This document shows positions 22,763 through 33,530 of a stretch of DNA of 64,000 bases, in pieces (the first letter of the stretch is position 1; each line of letters starts with the position of its first letter). Source of the DNA: Sternotherus odoratus (lineage: Eukaryota; Chordata; Testudines; Kinosternidae); the NCBI GenBank assembly GCA_032164245.1, contig JAVMKO010000002.1:56577840-56641839 (forward strand), in the 5' to 3' direction. The notes under the pieces were generated by a model. It was not told the DNA's origin. It worked only from the letters and a program-made list of their open reading frames with translations, and searched no databases. Both the position numbers and the translations under genes were made by a program.

Positions 22763-24517
22763 CAGTGGTCGCCAGCCTTTCGGACCTCACGGACCACTAA
22801 ACTCACAATTTTGAATCCCGCGGACCACTAACATGAATTTTTTTAAAAAGGTACAAACATCTATAAAATAATGATCATAAAAGTTAAAGCTTGTTTAATT
22901 ATAACAAAATTATTAGTGTGATATTTGTTGCTGCTTGTTTGAAATAAGTTTATGGATTCTTGGCTCCAATGACATCACTGCAACACGGAGAGCCGTTTGT
23001 ATTTCAAGCCAACAGCGGTACTTGTTTTTGATTGCCGTAACAGATGAGAATGTCTTTTCACACAGATAGGTTGTTGCAAATGGAATCAAAATTTTGATGG
23101 CTTTTTCACTCAGCACTGGGTACTCACTTTTTACAGAGGGCCAAAAATGATGTCTTGATGAGGACGAGTGGAATTTAGCTTTGAGACTGTTGTCGGATGA
23201 TAGATCGATTAGGCTTTCTTTTTCTTTCATGCTCAAATTTTTATCTTCAATTTTTGCCGAAAATGGATCCATTACCCACATATTGCCAAGTCTGGGGTCC
23301 TCTTCCTTTGGGTAATAACGGCCAAAAGATTCTGTGAGCGACCATAAGTGCTGTCGAACAATGGTTATTACCTGTCGGTTGACATCCTCTTCTTTCATAT
23401 ACTCATCAAGATTCGCGAACATTTGCAGATCTTCAGCCAACCGCATTTGCCACAGCAATATTTTCTTTTGAAATGCATCCATTTTACCTCGCAGTGTGAA
23501 CACGTCCGTAAGCTGTCCTTGCAAGGACGTGTTTAGCTCGTTTAACAGTGAAAAAATATCTGCCAGGTATGCAAGCTTGGCTAGCCAACCATCGTCGGAC
23601 AAGAGATCTTGGAATTTCGAATTATTTTGCTGCTGGAAGAATAACTTGTCTTCTTGGCGCAGGTCGAACAATCGGGTTAGTATTTTGCCCCTCGACAGCC
23701 ATCTCACCTCAGCATGAAGAAGAAGATGAGTATATTGAGAGCCCATTTCTTCACAAAGTGCCTCAAATATTCGAGAATTGAGCGCTTTGTGCCGATATTT
23801 ATTTACAATTTTAATTACATCAGAGTGTACTTCGTGCAGTTCTGGAGACATTCTTTTCGCCGCAAGTTGCTCACGATGTATAATACAATGAGTAAACAAG
23901 ATATCTGGGTGTCCAACATCTTTCACTTCTGTAACAACTCCTAAACGATGCCCGGTCATGCATATCCCAACATATTTCTTCCATTCAATACCGTGTCTCA
24001 GGAAATAACCATTAAGTGCATCGAAAATCTCAGAGCCGGTTGTTCTACCCAGCAAGTTGAGCAAACAGAGGAGTTCTTCCTTGAGCTCTCCTTGACACTC
24101 AAACCTCACAAAACAAAGGAGAACTGCCTTGTTAGTTATGTCTGTTGATTTGTCGAGTTGAATTGAATAAAACGTTGAATTTTTCACCATTTCAATCACT
24201 TGATTTTCAATATCTTCGGCCATGTCTTCAATTCTGCGCTTCACATTATTAGCGGACATAGGAATTACTTTCAGTTTCTGGACAGCCTGTTTCCCCAAAA
24301 CCTCTTCACAGGCTTGTAACAAGCAAGGCTTAATTAATTCTTCTCCAATCGTATATGGCTTTCTACTTTTCGTGATTTGAAGTGCTATCAAATAAGAAGC
24401 CTTTACTAGGGACTTATCTTCCTAAAAATTGCAAATAATGTCCAAATTTCTCCAGGGACCACCAAAATTTTCTCACGGACCACCAGTGGTCCACAGACCA
24501 CTGGTTGGCGACCGCTG
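22763..24517 (-). mobile_element. hAT DNA transposon inserted in the ERV gag
   Basis: 1755 bp. Terminal inverted repeats begin CAGTGGTCGCCAGCC at the left; the right end complement reads CAGCGGTCGCCAACC. Target duplication is 8 bp with one mismatch (atctaaag at 22755-22762, gtctaaag at 24518-24525). The length of the duplication and the transposase type identify hAT. Because it splits a very young ERV, it inserted even more recently. Confidence 0.95.
22913..24391 (-). CDS. hAT transposase (ZBED5/SCAND3-like), N-truncated
   Basis: 492 codons open from a non-ATG codon (open to a stop at about 24420). It resembles the transposase-derived ZBED5/SCAND3/ZMYM6-type proteins: KPYTIGEELIKP near the start, FYSIQLDKSTDITNKAVLL (first catalytic Asp region), HCIIHREQLAAK, EVRWLSRGKIL, and the C-terminal dimerisation segment KTFSSVTAIKNKYRCWL. 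The N-terminal BED zinc finger is missing from the element. Whether this copy alone could act is doubtful, but the long intact frame fits recent mobility. Confidence 0.85.
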   Translation of the reverse strand: MIALQITKSRKPYTIGEELIKPCLLQACEEVLGKQAVQKLKVIPMSANNVKRRIEDMAEDIENQVIEMVKNSTFYSIQLDKSTDITNKAVLLCFVRFECQGELKEELLCLLNLLGRTTGSEIFDALNGYFLRHGIEWKKYVGICMTGHRLGVVTEVKDVGHPDILFTHCIIHREQLAAKRMSPELHEVHSDVIKIVNKYRHKALNSRIFEALCEEMGSQYTHLLLHAEVRWLSRGKILTRLFDLRQEDKLFFQQQNNSKFQDLLSDDGWLAKLAYLADIFSLLNELNTSLQGQLTDVFTLRGKMDAFQKKILLWQMRLAEDLQMFANLDEYMKEEDVNRQVITIVRQHLWSLTESFGRYYPKEEDPRLGNMWVMDPFSAKIEDKNLSMKEKESLIDLSSDNSLKAKFHSSSSRHHFWPSVKSEYPVLSEKAIKILIPFATTYLCEKTFSSVTAIKNKYRCWLEIQTALRVAVMSLEPRIHKLISNKQQQISH

Positions 24518-24528
24518 GTCTAAAGGCT

Positions 24529-25632
24529 TCAAATAGGCAGCCTAAAAAGGTGGGGGGGGTCTTCTTCCTTTCCTTGTCGGATTTCATAGATCTTAGACAA
24601 GTTTGTAACTCGGGGAACAGCCTTCCCGAGGGCCTCTACAATAATTCCCAAATATTCTGCATTTCTACGTTGGCCCTCTGCTCCGTGCCCATCCCATCCT
24701 CGTTCCGTCAGGGGGCAAAGCTCCTGGGCTCTTAGATTTCTTGCCTGGGCTCTTTCTTCTGCTATCCGCCCTGCTGTTCCCAATACTAATCTACGCTCCT
24801 CAATTGTTAACAGAGTTTGGAGCATCATCTGTACATCGGCCCAAGTGGGCTTGTGGGTTTGTCCTATTGAGGAGAATAGGCTTTGCATTTTTAAAGGGTC
24901 TTCCCTAAAGGAAGGATTCTGAGTTTTCCAATTAAACAAGTCAGAGGTGCTGAATGGGACATATACAAATGTACGTATTTGCTCTTCTCCCTCCTCTTGT
25001 CCCTGTACTGCTGCCACTTCCCTCATTGGGCACACATTAGCTTTATAACTTCGATTCTGACTCCTAGTATTATAAGGGTTCGTTGGATGTCTGAGGGGTA
25101 CCTTTTTAAGGGATTCTATCTCAGCAGCTAAGTCATCTATTGTCTTTTCCAGTTCCTCTATTGTCGGAGTGGAGCTTTTCCATGACATAAGGACTTCTGG
25201 AGGAGGTGGTGGAGGAAATTCAGGGGCAGTAGCATGAATCAGGGGCAGCTCATTCTCTGGGCAAGATTCTGGGAGTACCGGGGGTTTCCTTCCACCAGAA
25301 CTCTGTCTCATTATCTTACATGTTTTTACAGCACATTTCATAAGCCAAGGTGGTCTATTTTCACAAGCTGCCAACCAACAATCAATATAGGGGAATTGAT
25401 CCCAATGTTCATTTTTAACAACAATCTTATGTACTCTGGTTGATAGATCTACATCAAAGGACCCAGAGTCAGGCCAACCAAGACTGAAGGTGATCCATTC
25501 TAATTGACAAAACTTAATCAAATCATCTTTAGTCATTTTAACACCATAATCATTCTTAAATTTACCAAAGTTACATAACATACAACCCAAGGGAGAGGCA
25601 GAATCTTCCATTCGGGAGCGACCCGATCTCAT
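24529..25632 (-). pseudogene. gag: ERV gag, N-terminal part (matrix to capsid), interrupted
   Basis: 367 codons from an ATG at 25632. The N-terminal part is a gammaretrovirus-type matrix domain (PLGCML, then DYGVKMT near residue 30). A proline-rich linker follows (residues 135-150, PPPPPP), then capsid with the characteristic VYVPFSTSDLFNWK and THKPTWADVQ motifs near residues 225-275. Translation runs into the hAT transposon at 24517 and stops. The remaining capsid part lies on the far side of the insertion. Confidence 0.88.
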
Positions 25633-25950
25633 TGTTATACCAAATGATTCACAAGGAATCTACAAACAGTGAGTTAATACAGCAGTACTAAAATCACTAA
25701 ACAAATTAACAGTGAGAATACTGGAGATACTTACACCGCTTATCTGTCTCCCAAGCGCCTCCCAAACTTCAAGATTCTCCAGTCTGCCTGATTTTCAGGG
25801 ACTCACACTTTAGCATTCCAGGTATCACAGTAGATCGGGCCGAAAGTTAGGACAGGCTGAATGAGTGCCCGGTGTACACTTCCTTCCTCTTGTCCGTCTA
25901 TGGTGATCCTGGAGTCATCCAAAGGTCTGTCCCATCTGGGGTGCCAGAAT

Positions 25951-26420
25951 TGTTGCACAAATGGCTCGTTCCCTTTGGAGGTGTCCCAATTTACCTTCAA
26001 AGAACAGGCAGGCCTTGGAGAAAGCTTGAATACAAAAGTTTATTCGCTAGCGAAGTGAAGCCACAGAGATAGCTCTCAAATTATGGCTCTCCCTCATATA
26101 TCATTACAAGACTTTTTATATGATTCTTTACATGGAGGCGGAGGCAAGAAGGGCCTCATGCAAATTAACAAGTGAAAAACATGACATTATTATCTATCTA
26201 TTTACTTATTTATCAGGAAAGAACAGGAAATTAAACATAAAGTCCTTGCCTTGAAATGGTACATATGGGGTAAAACAAACATAAAATATACAGGACAAGG
26301 ATGAGTGAGGCCCAGTGGCGCCTCCAAGAATGCATAACACAAGATAAAAACTTACAGCAATCCAGAGTTAGTTACACAGCTTCAGTAAGACATTTTCCTA
26401 TATTTTAACCTTTTCCTACA
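25951..26420 (-). repeat. ERV 5' LTR
   Basis: 470 bp copy of the 3' LTR with the same TATA-like and AATAAA signals (AATAAA is the complement of 26039-26044). Just inside it, the minus strand begins TGG at about 25946 (tggcaccccagatgggac), in the position of a tRNA primer-binding site. The primer tRNA could not be assigned with confidence. Confidence 0.95.
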
Positions 26421-26424
26421 GCCG

Positions 26425-27917
26425 GAAGCCAACACCAGCCTTTGGCTAAAGCTGGGGTGTGATACAAGTAAGATCCATAATTTAGGAAATGTATCTAAAC
26501 TGACATTTTTATGTTTAATGCACAGGGGAGAAACAGACAGAGAAGTCAGTCGAGTGCGCTACAAATCATTTTGTGGTCTGCAGACTGAATTGTTTTATGG
26601 CATTCTCATTAAAAGGTCTTGCTGCCAAATGCAGTTTACTTTTTGCCTTCAGAACGGTCTGCATTAATAATGAGGAACTGCACTTGGAAGTTAATAACTT
26701 AAATTGTTGTTCTCATGTCACTGCCACAGATGGTATGCTAGGCAAGTTGCTTCCATGCTAGGCCAGAGCGAGCGAGAGTCTCTGTAAATGAATTCATAGA
26801 GCCATCCACTGTAATGCACTGCAAACCAGGGGATAGCTCACCACAAATCCATCCCAGCCCCCATGGGCTGGTACAGCACCATTTTGGACACAGTTACATA
26901 GGATGGACTGTGCAGTGGAAACACTCCACCTATGCTAGTGTTATGCTATACAAAGCACACGGGATCTTTTATAAGAGGAAGGCAATATGCCATACTTTAT
27001 TAAGAATACAACACAGTTAGCATATGCTTTTCAGTCACACACATCATGCACACAGTCCTGCCAGTTGATGTTCATAGTTACCAGTCTCTTGGTGTAGCTC
27101 AAGTCAATCTAATGGCCAGTTAGATTGAGCACCAGTAAGAAGCTGGGGGGGGGGTCTCTGTTGGTCCGAGGCTTTGCAGGACTGAACCCAGAGTTTCATG
27201 GCAAAACACCCAAGCTTTATACCTGTAAATTTTCATTTGAGTCCATGCATTTTGCAATGTCATTCTGTAACGATTAGTTCTTAAGTGGTGTTAATCTTGG
27301 AGTTTCCTACTGTCATCCTTTGATGGTTATCGTTGGGCTTCCCATCATTTTCAGATTCTGTTTTTGGATTGTCTCCTTATCTTTTTAAGTCTCTCACTTT
27401 TCTTGACCCCCTCTGGATATTTGTGATGGATTCACACTTCTCTTCCTGATGCACGCATTCCTCTTTCACACAAACAATGGCCTAGTTTGCTAGCAAGGTT
27501 GCCACCTGAAGTGGAGCACCACATCATAGGTGCGGCCACATGAGGTGAGTCACCACTGTTGTCAGTAGCTACCGGTGTGGTGCTCTGCTCTGGTTTGATG
27601 ATGATATCAGCCGGCTGTGCACTTGTTCCCCGTGTGCTGCCCCAGCTCTGTGCAGATCGCTGACCCAGCAGACCCCTCCTCCCCCCCAAGAGAACCCCCA
27701 ATGACCACAGACACTAGTAAGGTACGAAGGCACCGGGGCCAGGTTTATTGTCAAATGAAGCACAGTGATTGTTCCCCATACACTCTACAAGACATACTAC
27801 GAATTTGTGCCCCCTGACAATGGACCAGCTCAGTCAGTGGTGGGACTCTCCACTGTCCCCCAAGCCTGACAAAGACATTGCCACGGGGCTCTATTCTTAT
27901 ATACAGGTACAAACACA
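26425..27917. other. Non-coding, probable LTR remnants
   Basis: No gene. Stretches such as gtctctgttggtccgaggct (27157) and ggtttattgtc (27742) look like parts of LTRs on the minus strand, but ends and duplications were not resolved. Confidence 0.35.
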
Positions 27918-28271
27918 TTACACATCATGCCTGAAATACTGAGGTTTTGCCACACCCCACCCACAAAACACACACTGAGTAGGCAGTGGGGAACCCCATA
28001 AGTCCACATTCACCCAAAGGTCCTCACACCACTCACATTGCTGGGCAGGTCGCTCTGGGTGCTCCCTTTCCTTCTCTGGTGGGGGAGATGAGTCAGAAGC
28101 CCCTGTCCTGAGTCTACCCTCCAACTCTGGTTCAGACCCCCTGTCCCTGGGGCGTTGGGCCTCTCCCTTTTGGCTTTCACCCTTCTGCTCTTGCTTTACC
28201 TGCTTTTCTGCCACCATCCCCGGGGATTCCCTCCCCTGGGTGGTCCTGCCCTGGAAGCTCCACTCCCTCAT
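27918..28271 (-). other. Charged open frame at the end of the Gypsy fragment, unrecognised
   Basis: 117 codons, Glu/Arg/Pro-rich (EKEREHPERPAQQ), then a Cys/Trp-rich end (CEWCEDLWVNVDLWG). No family was recognised; it may be linker sequence of the Gypsy polyprotein or run into an unrelated LTR. Not called as a gene. Confidence 0.3.
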
Positions 28272-28461
28272 TGGACACTCCCACAGGCTCCCTGCCTTGG
28301 CTCTGTCTAGGCTCCTCCAATCCTTATTCTGGAAGCTGGGTGGACCCCCCTTTCACAGGGACTACCTCCCTGAGGGCCTGGCCCCCTCCGCCCAGGGTTC
28401 TCTTCCTCCCTTGCCTCGTTGGTCCCTTCCCCATGGCCTCTCTCCCCTTTGGGGGAGGGTT

Positions 28462-28752
28462 TCAGTCCAACTCTAGAACCACGGGGTGGGCCAAACCCTC
28501 TATAACCCCCATCCGCTGCCAGGTAAACCTTCCCTGCACCTCCAGGGGTACCTGGGCCACGGGAGAATATTCCTCATCCCTGTGGATGCTTTTCCCCCAG
28601 AGACAAGCCAATGCAGCTTGACTAAGCGCCACTGTATGAGGGAACAGACCGACAGTGTCCACTATTCCCCTCAGGGGCTTCCTCCCAACCCGCACCGGGA
28701 TAGTGACCAACCTGTGCCTCTTTTCCAACCCTCGATCCCAGTCCAACCACAA
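28462..28752 (-). pseudogene. Gypsy retropepsin-like fragment
   Basis: 96 codons containing VTIPVRVGRKPLRGIVDTVG. The segment has the shape of a retropepsin active-site strand, with DTV where an active enzyme has D-S/T-G, so it would be inactive. It follows the knuckle directly, as expected for gag-pro order. Confidence 0.55.
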
Positions 28753-29694
28753 AAGTCAGCTGCCCCACTGTCCATCACTGGGCAGTCCCGGCTCTCATGC
28801 CCAAGCTGTCCGCAGCACCAGCACACAAACTGCCCCGGGCGGCTGGGTGTTCCCTTGGGCTCCTCCCGATGCTGGTCGACTGGTTTCCCAGCAGGGTGCT
28901 CCCGAGCCGTCCTGCGTCCCTCCACGTCCTGCAGCGTCCGACACTCCTTTTGCGGGGACTCTGCCTCCGCATACTCCTCTGTCTGCTGGACGGCGGCTTC
29001 CAGGGTGGCCGGCTGGTGTCACCGTGCCCAGACCCACATGCTGCCTGGTGGACACTGAACAGACTGTTCTAGGACCACTTGATCCATTATTTACCCCACA
29101 GTGTGGACATCAGGCCTCAACCAGCAGGTCGCCCAGTCAGTCAGTTTTTGGGCAAAGGCCCGGGGACGCACGCCCCTCTGCCCACCAGGCTGCTTGCAAC
29201 TTCTGCCGCTATTTCTTGGCCGAGAGCCCCAGATAGTCCAAAATCGCAGCTTTTACATGGTCATAGTTCCTGGCCTGGGCATCTGTCAGGGCCATATACG
29301 GCACTTGTGCTTCCCCAGCTAGATAGGGGGCTAACCGCCGGGCCCAGGTTGTCTGGTCCGATCCCGTGCCGAGGGCCACCCGCTCGAAGGTACCCAAAAA
29401 GGCATCAGGGTCATCAGTTGGGGCCATCTTGCAAAGGCTGAGGCCAGGACTCACCAAACATTGCAGGAGCTGTTTCTGCACTGCTGACTGCTCCTTGATA
29501 AAATCCTGCAGGGTCTTCTGCTGCTTTGCCTGCCAGGAGAGTAAAGCCTGCCTCTCCACCCGGTGGGACTGCTGGATAGCTTGCAGCACCTTCTGGGTCT
29601 CCGCCTGCTGCTCAGTGAGACACAGCAGGGTCCCCTCCATGTTCTGGGTTGCCAAACTGAGTCTCTGGCTGTAGGTCCCAGGCAAGCCCCCCAC
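28753..29694 (-). pseudogene. gag: Gypsy (Gmr1-like) gag with SCAN-like domain
   Basis: The frame 29209-29694 has a Gln-rich coiled coil (residues 20-75, EQQAETQKVLQAIQQ) and then a SCAN-like start (WARRLAPYLAGEAQVPYMAL, AAILDYLGLS). After a frame change the second half continues (MDQVVLEQ, then HQPATLEAAV near 28985-29090). A zinc knuckle CWCCGQLGHESRDC lies at about 28795-28836. Stops and shifts show it is dead. Confidence 0.78.
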
Positions 29695-29696
29695 TA

Positions 29697-30073
29697 TGTA
29701 GCAGGGTCTGCTGGCTCCCCTCTTCCTGTAGCCTGCTGGCTGCCCAAAAAAAAGCTCTGTAAGGCTTCAACTGTGCAGCACCTGTGTCTTTATTATTTAC
29801 AAAGCAGTGCCCACCACCAGTGGTGAGCTATATACAGTCTTATCTGCTTATGTGGCTCCTTTTGCCATCACAGCAGCCCTCAGCCAGAAGACTGACCTTA
29901 CCCTGGCCATTCCCCCCTTTTGGCTCCTTCCAGCCTTTATAACCCTTAAACCAGCAGGTGTAGCCAATCCACAGGCCAGGCATCTGGCTTTCCCCAGCCC
30001 CAATCCATCTCCCCTGATTGGGCCTGGCTGAGCAGGGGCTAATTAGGTGCCTCTGCAGCAGCACCCTGCTACA
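29697..30073 (-). repeat. LTR of the Gmr1-like Gypsy element
   Basis: TG...CA ends with short inverted terminal words (tgtagcagg / cctgctaca). On the minus strand AATAAA-like signals occur near its downstream end (complement of tttatt, about 29790). Only one copy in the window. Confidence 0.7.
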
Positions 30074-30420
30074 CCCTGTCTTTAGGATGGAACAGCCTTG
30101 TTATCTGTATGGAATGTACAAGTCTGCTGGTACTTTGTAGGTTTGTGTACTTTTGCAACATCAGCCCTTTCCTTGCCAGGGCCTGCCTCTAGCTCACAGC
30201 TTAACTTTGCTTTATGTTAGCAAAGTCTTGACCATTACTTTAGATTAGGTCTTTAATTTAGGCCTCTAATACCAGGGTTCATGTTTCAGGGCCTCCTCTT
30301 ACTACAACCAGGAGGAGATAAACCTCATTTAAAAGAGATTAGAAGCTGAAGCATCTGTTGCTGCAACCTGTGAAGAGCAGCCAGAAGGGAGCAGAAGCTG
30401 AGGCAACAGCTAATTTAAAA

Positions 30421-30440
30421 CACACACACACACACACACA
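30421..30440 (+). repeat. (CA)10 microsatellite
   Basis: Ten uninterrupted CA units. Confidence 0.97.
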
Positions 30441-30494
30441 TGAACATAAAGTAATGGATATTGGGTAATAATAAAAAGGGATTTATTTTATTTA

Positions 30495-30992
30495 CGGTTG
30501 AGGCCATACTCTACATGAAGGATGTGGAAAAATTGGAAAGAGTCCAGAGAAGGGCAACAAAAATGATTAGGGGCCTGGAGCACATGACTTATGAGGAGAG
30601 GCTGAGAGAACTGGGATTTAGTCTACAGAAGAGAAGACTGAGGGGAGATTTGATAGCTGCTTTCAACTACCTGAAACGGGGTTCCAAAGAGGATGGATCT
30701 AGACTGTTCTCAGTAGTACCAGATGACAGAACAAGGAGTAATGGTCTCAAGTTGCAGTGGGGAAAGTTTAGGTTGGATATTAGGAAAATCTTTTTCACTA
30801 GGAGAGTGGTGAAATACTGGAATGGGTTACCTAGGGAGGTGGTGGAATCTCCCTCCTTAAAAGTTTTTAAGGTCAGGCTTGACAAAGCCCTGGCTGGGCT
30901 GATTTAGTTGGGGTTAGTCCTACTTTAAGCAGGGGGTTGGACTAGATGACCTCCTGAGATCCCTTCCAACCCTGAAGGATTCTATGATTCTA
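30495..30992 (+). mobile_element. CR1 LINE 3' fragment
   Basis: Encodes the CR1 ORF2 C-terminus ([19 protein letters not shown] at the start; [20 protein letters not shown] later; frame 30461-30907) and ends in the CR1 3' tail gggttggactagatgacct with attctatgattct repeats. Confidence 0.9.
30503..30907 (+). pseudogene. CR1 ORF2 C-terminal fragment
   Basis: About 130 codons of the end of the CR1 RT protein with its conserved SYEERL-like (here [11 protein letters not shown]), [15 protein letters not shown] and WNGLPREVV patterns. It lacks endonuclease and RT, so it is a 5'-truncated copy. Confidence 0.88.
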
Positions 30993-31714
30993 CTGTGTAA
31001 CAGTGTGTATTACAGGCTGCTCTGATATGGAAAGATGAGAGGGGGATTGGAGAACTTCACAAAGATCTGAGTTCATTATTGCAGAGTTGTCTTCTTGTAT
31101 TATTGCTTCTCTTAGGGGGAATGGTGGAAAGATGTGTGAGGACAAGAAGCCAGACTGTGGGTGTTGACTTCAGCACTCATGTGGTAATGCTCAGAGTAGT
31201 CTTCAACTGCACATCTACAAGTTTCATATGTACTCTGTCTGCCCGTACTGGCACGCCTCCGCTCCCCAGCTAGTCTTGGCTAGTTCATTGATTATGTTGA
31301 TCCTAGGCTGTATTTTGGAGAAGCTTCATCAGAAGTTGAGAACATGCGAGAATATGATCCAGAACCACTCCCATATATTTCAGGAAATCCACAGACCTAA
31401 ATTGGGCGTTGTAGATGATGACATTCCGGTGCTTCGTTGCATGTTCGTTGCTCAGGTGGAACACAGAGACAGCTGTTTGAGGGTTAGGGGAAAATCGCTA
31501 GAACCAGTAATGGTGCCATGATGGATCCTTGTGGGAGCCTGGTATCCATTAGAAGAGATCTGCTGGTCTGTTCCATTACATGTACGTGAAACCCAGCTTT
31601 CAGTTGGTGAGCATGATTGTCAGTAGGTGCAGTGCTGGTCTCCAATGCACTGTTTTCAACCTTCAGTGTATGTCATCAGTGCAATTACCTAATTGGAGGT
31701 GTTATAAGGCCCAA

Positions 31715-32080
31715 GACTTTTTTCTGCAGCCACATTAGGACAGCAGCAGCCATTAGCCAAGATGCAAAAAGTCACAATCTCACATTCTATTGAAATTACT
31801 TAAAACAATGAAATATCAGGATGTTAAAAGGCACCATGCTCCTGTACCCACCACCACTAGACAAAGAAACAGATCTTAAGATGTTTAAAGAAAACTTTGT
31901 TTGATAGCTTTCTGTCTAGCAAGGAATCACTTATCAACAGTTGTAGTTGTGAAATCTCTCTCTCTCTGTATTGTTTTACTTTTATGGTCCCTACTTATAT
32001 ATTGTTTATCTATATGGTTCTTTGATTGTTTCTGTGTGTGTATTCTGCAAGATTTAAGTCAGCTAAGGTGGTGGGGTAGA
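31715..32080 (-). repeat. Dispersed repeat, copy A
   Basis: Words such as ctgcagccacattaggacag, gcaaggaatcacttatcaa and ctgcaagatttaa occur reverse-complemented, in the same order, at 48055-48365. Probably part of an unidentified LTR or DNA element. Confidence 0.6.
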
Positions 32081-32223
32081 ACTGGATAAAGAATTGATTT
32101 GTAATATGTTAGGATTGGTCAAAGAGTTATTTTGTAATATTTTAGTAAAATGATTGGTTAAGTTATAGCTAAGCAGGACTCAAGTTTCAATATATAAACT
32201 AAGCTTCAAGAAGCAGACCAGCT

Positions 32224-32225
<2 letters not shown>

Positions 32226-32308
<83 letters not shown>

Positions 32309-32311
32309 AAA
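32226..32311 (+). repeat. (GAAA)n microsatellite
   Basis: About 21 uninterrupted tetramers. It lies within LTR-like or dispersed repeat sequence. The long minus-strand Phe/Leu/Ser frame here is an artefact of the repeat. Confidence 0.97.
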
Positions 32312-32668
32312 ACTCCCTACCTTCAAGACACAGCCCAAGATCAGAGCTACTAGAATCCTAGGCATGACCATTACATGTAGCAACCAGAACCCAGACGAGA
32401 CTGTGACCTTGCCTGGCAAACAAAGAAAGTCCACCTGCATGATCATGGTGAGCATAGCATTGTATGTTTAATGTGTGTATTCTGCGTGGTGATTGTTAAT
32501 AAATAGAGGTTACGGATATTACTGTGAAAGACTCTTTCACTGGTAAAAGGTCCTGCAAACCCGCAAAAGATTGTGCTCAGAGCCCTAGGAATTGGGTACA
32601 GGTAGGAACCTAAATTATGCCTTGAGCCTTAGGAACTGGATAACGGTGAGTGCCCTAGAGTGTGTGGG

Positions 32669-32790
32669 TAGGGTGATCAGATGTCCCAATTTGATAGGGA
32701 CAGTCCCAATTTTGGGGTCTTTTTCTTATATAGGATCCTATTTACCCCCCACCCCCTGTCCCGATTTTTCACACTTGCTGACTATGTGCG
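32669..32790. mobile_element. Short degenerate TAGGGTGA-type hAT MITE
   Basis: Starts TAGGGTGATCAG and has the same gtcccaatttt motif repeated near both ends as the 1-kb copies, but is only about 120 bp and has a decayed right end. The polypyrimidine centre (ccccccaccccctgtcccg) matches the short form of the family. Confidence 0.6.
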
Positions 32791-32809
32791 GGTAACAGTG
32801 TTTCTTCCC

Positions 32810-33105
32810 AATCAATTGTTCTCCATGTCCACTGGAGTAAGATAGGAAGTACTTGGCTTAATCTGCAGCACGGGAGATTTAGGTTAGATATTAGGGAAAA
32901 CTTTCTAACTCTAAGGGTAGGTAAGCCCTGGAATAGGCCTCCAAGGGAAGTTGTGGAATCCCCATCATTGGAGGTTTCCAAGAACTAGTTAGATGAAAAC
33001 CTGTCAGGGATGAACTAAGTTTACTTGGTCCTGCCTCAGAGCAGGGAGCTGGACTTGATGATTTCTCAATGTCCCTTCCAGAGCTACCTGTCTATGATTA
33101 TATGA
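32810..33105 (+). mobile_element. CR1 LINE 3' fragment
   Basis: Contains gatttaggttagatattagg, gttgtggaatccccatcatt and ggacttgatgatttctc, degenerate forms of the CR1 ORF2 end and 3' UTR, ending ctatgattatatg. Confidence 0.8.
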
Positions 33106-33204
33106 AACCCAGATTAATCTTTAGTGATATAGTCCTCAAAGCTGGGTGTAAGTTTCTGGAGCAGCATCCTTTCCAGGAGTTTGTACATTATGCATCATAA
33201 TTAC

Positions 33205-33530
33205 ATCAGCCAGTAGCAGTCAACCTGTGGAACTCCTTACCTGAGGAGGCTGTGAAGGCTAGGACTATAACAGGGTTTAAAAGAGAGCTGGATAAATTCA
33301 TGGAGGCTAAGTCCATAAATGGCTATTAGCCGGGATGGGTAATGAATGGTGTCCCTAGCCTCTGTCTGTCAGAGGGGGGTGATGGATGGCAGGAGAGAGA
33401 TCGCTCGATCATACCTGTTAGGTTCACTCACTCCGGGGCACCTGGCATTGGCCACTGTCGGTAGACAGGATGCTGGGCTAGATGGACCTTTGGTCTGACC
33501 CAGTATGGCCGTTCTTATGTTCTTATGTTT
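33205..33530 (+). mobile_element. CR1 LINE 3' fragment, different subfamily
   Basis: Contains ggaactccttacctgagga, gctgggctagatggaccttt, and a ttcttatg tail repeated at the end (33512-33527), typical of another amniote CR1 lineage. Confidence 0.82.

Larger units (their letters stand above)
18589..26420 (-). mobile_element. Young gammaretrovirus-like endogenous retrovirus (ERV class I), defective
   Basis: Provirus on the minus strand: 5' LTR 25951-26420, 3' LTR 18589-19060, flanked by the 4-bp target duplication GCCG (18585-18588 and 26421-26424). The LTRs differ by one C/T change and one 2-bp indel, so integration was recent. In order: Gag (split by a hAT insertion), a deleted protease and RT N-terminus, partial RT with stops, thumb/connection, RNase H and integrase, then a short Env remnant. 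Gag matrix and capsid patterns and the 4-bp duplication point to the gammaretroviral group. The copy cannot encode a full set of proteins. Confidence 0.93.
27918..30073 (-). mobile_element. Gmr1-like Gypsy retrotransposon, 3'-truncated
   Basis: Minus strand: 5' LTR 29697-30073 (377 bp, tgtagcaggg...ccctgctaca), then a primer-binding-like tract beginning tgggggg and resembling a tRNA-Pro type site, then Gag with a SCAN-like domain, a CCHC knuckle and a retropepsin-like segment. Integrase, RT and the 3' LTR are not seen. Gmr1-like Gypsy elements are the known source of the vertebrate SCAN domain. Confidence 0.78.

Noticed and set aside
28486..29236. 190- and 193-codon + strand frames
   Set aside because: Antisense to the Gypsy gag/protease remnants, which carry recognisable domains on the minus strand.
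32180..32455. Minus-strand frame with (FFLS)n
   Set aside because: Translation of the GAAA microsatellite.
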